Origin: Chryseobacterium flavum
GTDB lineage: Bacteria > Bacteroidota > Bacteroidia > Flavobacteriales > Weeksellaceae
Direction of reading: 5' to 3'
DNA length: 64,000 nt
Assembly: GCF_003385595.1 (NCBI RefSeq)
Contig: NZ_QNUE01000016.1
Location: 1 to 64,000, forward strand
Part shown: one piece after another, positions 62,801 to 64,000 of the stretch
Layout of the letters: each line of letters begins with the position of its first letter
Numbering within the stretch: position 1 is the stretch's first letter
Translations under genes and position numbers: made by a program
The notes under the pieces: model-generated
Databases searched by the model: none
Seen by the model: only the letters and a program-made list of their open reading frames with translations
What the model was told of the DNA's origin: nothing

Positions 62801-63712
62801 GAAGAACATGAAGTGATCAATTCTTTCCGTCAGGATGAAAATTCTTATTTCCTGTTAAAGCCTATCAAATCTGATGAGTTATATAAAACATTAAGACGCG
62901 CCATAAAGAGTACGGAAAAGGATATTTCTGAAAATAAGGAACAACCCCCGACACTGTCTCTGCTCTGGAAGTCAGACCTTCAGGTTTTACTTGTTGATGA
63001 TAATCCGGTAAACATGGTACTTAACCATAAAATGATGAAATCCCTGATTCCTGATGCTAAACTGACAGAAGCTACAGATGGATTGCAGGCACTGGAATTA
63101 TCTGAAAACACGCATTTCGATCTTATTTTAATGGATGTTCAGATGCCGGTAATGGACGGAATTGAAGCAACGAAACAAATCCGGTTACTTCCGGAGTATG
63201 CCGGTGTTCCGATTATTGGTGTAACTGCAGGAAATGTACTGGGAGAAAAAGAAAAGTGCCTTGATGCAGGGATGAACGACTTCCTTCCTAAACCTTTAAG
63301 ACAGGCAGATCTGCTGGGAATACTGGAAAAATATATTTTTAATGAAAATAATATCCTCACGGAAGAATCATCAGATAAAGAAAAATTCTTTGATATAAAG
63401 CTTTTGAATGAGCATATGGGTGATGATGATGACGATTTCAAACAAATATTTTTGAACCTTGTAGTACAGGAACTTGCTCAGGCTGAAGAAAACATTAGAA
63501 AAAGCACTGCCGAAAAAGACAGTACAGCCCTGAAAATGATCCTTCATAAGCTTAAAGGAACGGCAGGAACGGCAGGATTGATACGGCTCACAGAACGTAC
63601 AGCGGACTGGGAAAAGAAATCAGAACCTGACATGGATTTTATCTCCATGGAAAAAGAAATTATCCGGGAGATTACAACAGGATTACAAGCCATTAAAAAT
63701 TTAATACAATAA
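59801..63712 (+). CDS. Hybrid sensor histidine kinase (GAF-PAS-HisKA-HATPase-REC-REC-Hpt)
   Basis: 1303 aa, no membrane helix, so a cytoplasmic sensor. Domains in order: GAF (about 15-160), four PAS/PAC units (170-660), HisKA with phospho-His682 (MSHEIRTPLNGVIGF), HATPase with DTGIGIP and GGTGLGLTIS (to ~905), receiver 1 (Asp920 acidic pocket; phospho-Asp965), receiver 2 (Asp1066; phospho-Asp1112) and a C-terminal Hpt with His1249 in LHKLKGTAGTAGL. The layout is a full phosphorelay that ends on Hpt and should pass phosphate to a separate receiver; one starts 16 bases downstream. The signal is unknown; GAF and PAS point to redox, light or small ligands. Confidence 0.93.
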   Translation: MKKYPIPANEEERIRKLEFFDLLNLGKDPQLDVFAETACLITNCPAALIAMMESETQTIQSCVGISLDFVDRKSTLCQYSVARGEVVVINDTLSDERSYDNPLILAGGIRFYAGVPLLDDEGFTLGTLCVIDYEPKTLSETQISTLKKIGGAVTKLLMGKKKNIQAEYFQQTFSISNNLICVLDNDFMLKDVNPAFEKIFHLNKEQAIDKSFLNLLGEHNIQLQSLTKELSDTDDEITFTTSTTVNGNHTIIIEWYLKQNKNRSELFCFGINITQSIEEKLKLESSERRFRSFFENAIGLMSMHDMEGNIIAVNEKGRESLRFSAEEVNGLNLKDLVPQKNWPLLEQYLQRINHNKEDFGTMILKTKDGEEVIWMYHNLVEINREGQPYVVSTALNVTERMTLEKDLVHTKKMLEQTSAVAQVGGWEVNLKNNTVFWSQSTREIHKIDKAFQPDFENALGFYEEESRKKLEVLFERAIKEGVPYDEELQLVRNDGVMIWVRVKGIPEFENGVCIKVFGIIQDIDAFKNIYLELAKKEAMLQSFVTYVPTAVAMFDKDLNYLSVSSSWKNEFQMNNIELIGQNMLTISPDVPNERMTIYKNALEGTAYKNEDMAIEVAGKQEVQHYNLEVTPWYLSDDIIGGIIISAQNITNSVRTNEELKKAKKMADIASKAKSEFLANMSHEIRTPLNGVIGFSDLLLKTPLNEIQAQYLNYINESGENLLSIINDILDFSKIESGKMDLIIEKSNVYDIVSQVINVILYQSQKKNIELLLNIEQGLPRTIWLDESRLKQILINLLGNAVKFTEQGEIELKVEKIDIDNKNITLRFSVRDTGIGIPEEKQQHIFDAFTQENSSISKRYGGTGLGLTISNNILKYMGSNLLLISEQQKGSVFYFDIEVPYEESSQSEDEELKINKVLIVDDNETNRIILEHMLTYKRIKTRQAANGMEALQILLEGERFDVILMDYHMPVISGLETIEKIKELFHQQNEISPLIILHTSSEEHEVINSFRQDENSYFLLKPIKSDELYKTLRRAIKSTEKDISENKEQPPTLSLLWKSDLQVLLVDDNPVNMVLNHKMMKSLIPDAKLTEATDGLQALELSENTHFDLILMDVQMPVMDGIEATKQIRLLPEYAGVPIIGVTAGNVLGEKEKCLDAGMNDFLPKPLRQADLLGILEKYIFNENNILTEESSDKEKFFDIKLLNEHMGDDDDDFKQIFLNLVVQELAQAEENIRKSTAEKDSTALKMILHKLKGTAGTAGLIRLTERTADWEKKSEPDMDFISMEKEIIREITTGLQAIKNLIQ

Positions 63713-63727
63713 AAAATAAATAAAATT

Positions 63728-64000
63728 ATGCTGATTCTCATCGCCGAAGACGACGAACTGATTCTAAAAACGATTGAGCACAAATTATTAAAAGAGGGAC
63801 ACGAAGTGATTCTTACCCGTAACGGAAAAGACGCTATTGAAACCCTCAAAACAAAGGATGTAGACCTGGCCATCACAGATATTATGATGCCGTTTGCCTC
63901 CGGAATTGAAATACTTTCCGCCATTAAAACCATGGGCAAGCAGACCCCGGTGATCATGCTTTCCAGCATGGGGCAGGAAGAGGTGGTACTGAATGCTTTT
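63728..64000 (+). CDS. Response regulator receiver, partial at the window end
   Basis: 91 codons from an ATG at 63728 to the end of the window, open throughout. MLILIAEDDELILKTIEHKL gives the acidic pocket, ITDIMMPFASG the phospho-Asp, and IMLSSMGQEEV the switch Thr/Ser region. The output domain is cut off. It follows the hybrid kinase by 15 bases and is the natural partner of its Hpt domain. Confidence 0.9.
   Translation, partial: MLILIAEDDELILKTIEHKLLKEGHEVILTRNGKDAIETLKTKDVDLAITDIMMPFASGIEILSAIKTMGKQTPVIMLSSMGQEEVVLNAF

Overview
The window looks like chromosome of a Chryseobacterium-type flavobacterium (Bacteroidota, Weeksellaceae). Seen in the sequence: low GC, A-rich start regions without Shine-Dalgarno sequences, promoters with the Bacteroidota -7 element TAnnTTTG, a short primary sigma factor without region 1.1, a Bacteroidota-type (T6SSiii) secretion gene set, a subclass B1 metallo-beta-lactamase very like the IND/CGB enzymes of Chryseobacterium, and a gene pair that fits capA-capB for sulfonolipid synthesis. 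No phage, CRISPR array, rRNA or convincing tRNA was seen. The only mobile DNA is a probable insertion-sequence fragment at the left edge, plus short non-coding repeats.

Layout. 1-2547: IS edge, then capB and capA (minus strand). 2770-11648: two large membrane glycosyltransferase-type proteins, a DUF1697 protein, kdsA and a TonB-dependent receptor. 11735-16881: a metal-resistance block with a Cys-rich HYC_CC_PP protein, a DUF3347 protein, a large multicopper oxidase carrying two heavy-metal-binding domains and a probable beta-barrel tail, and chrA. 16907-21356 (minus): FAD monooxygenase, GNAT, lipoprotein, primary sigma factor and S1/P1 nuclease. 21790-24853: an isolated tssG-tssN-tssK module. 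25012-28191: metallo-beta-lactamase, DtxR-type regulator, threonine aldolase and a lipoprotein. 28732-29702: a Fic protein with its own HTH, between two palindromes.

29821-44176 is a near-complete assimilatory sulfate-reduction locus: Rrf2 regulator, cysH, cysD, cysN, cysE, cysK, cobA, cysJ, cysI, a TonB-dependent receptor, and a fusion of a siroheme-synthase (Met8/CysG-N) domain to a TSUP (TauE/SafE) permease. Its product sulfite is also the reported co-substrate of CapA, so the two ends of the window are linked metabolically. 44177-52316 holds AraC-controlled stress and envelope genes, a Nudix hydrolase, an eight-cysteine bacteriocin-like peptide and an Lrp regulator. 52530-55171 is a cobalamin riboswitch in front of metE. 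55224-58720 is a zinc-responsive cluster (Zur-type Fur, MerC-like protein, COG0523 GTPase, Tat-exported alkaline phosphatase) with three related palindromic boxes. The window ends with a Cys/His protein of unknown role, a large hybrid histidine kinase and the start of a response regulator.

Most notable for follow-up: the siroheme-synthase/permease fusion, the copper oxidase-barrel fusion with a tandem operator, the Fic operator pair, the three Zur-like boxes, the eight-cysteine peptide, and an unannotated 185-bp repeat present twice. Functions come from motif reading alone; no database search was run.
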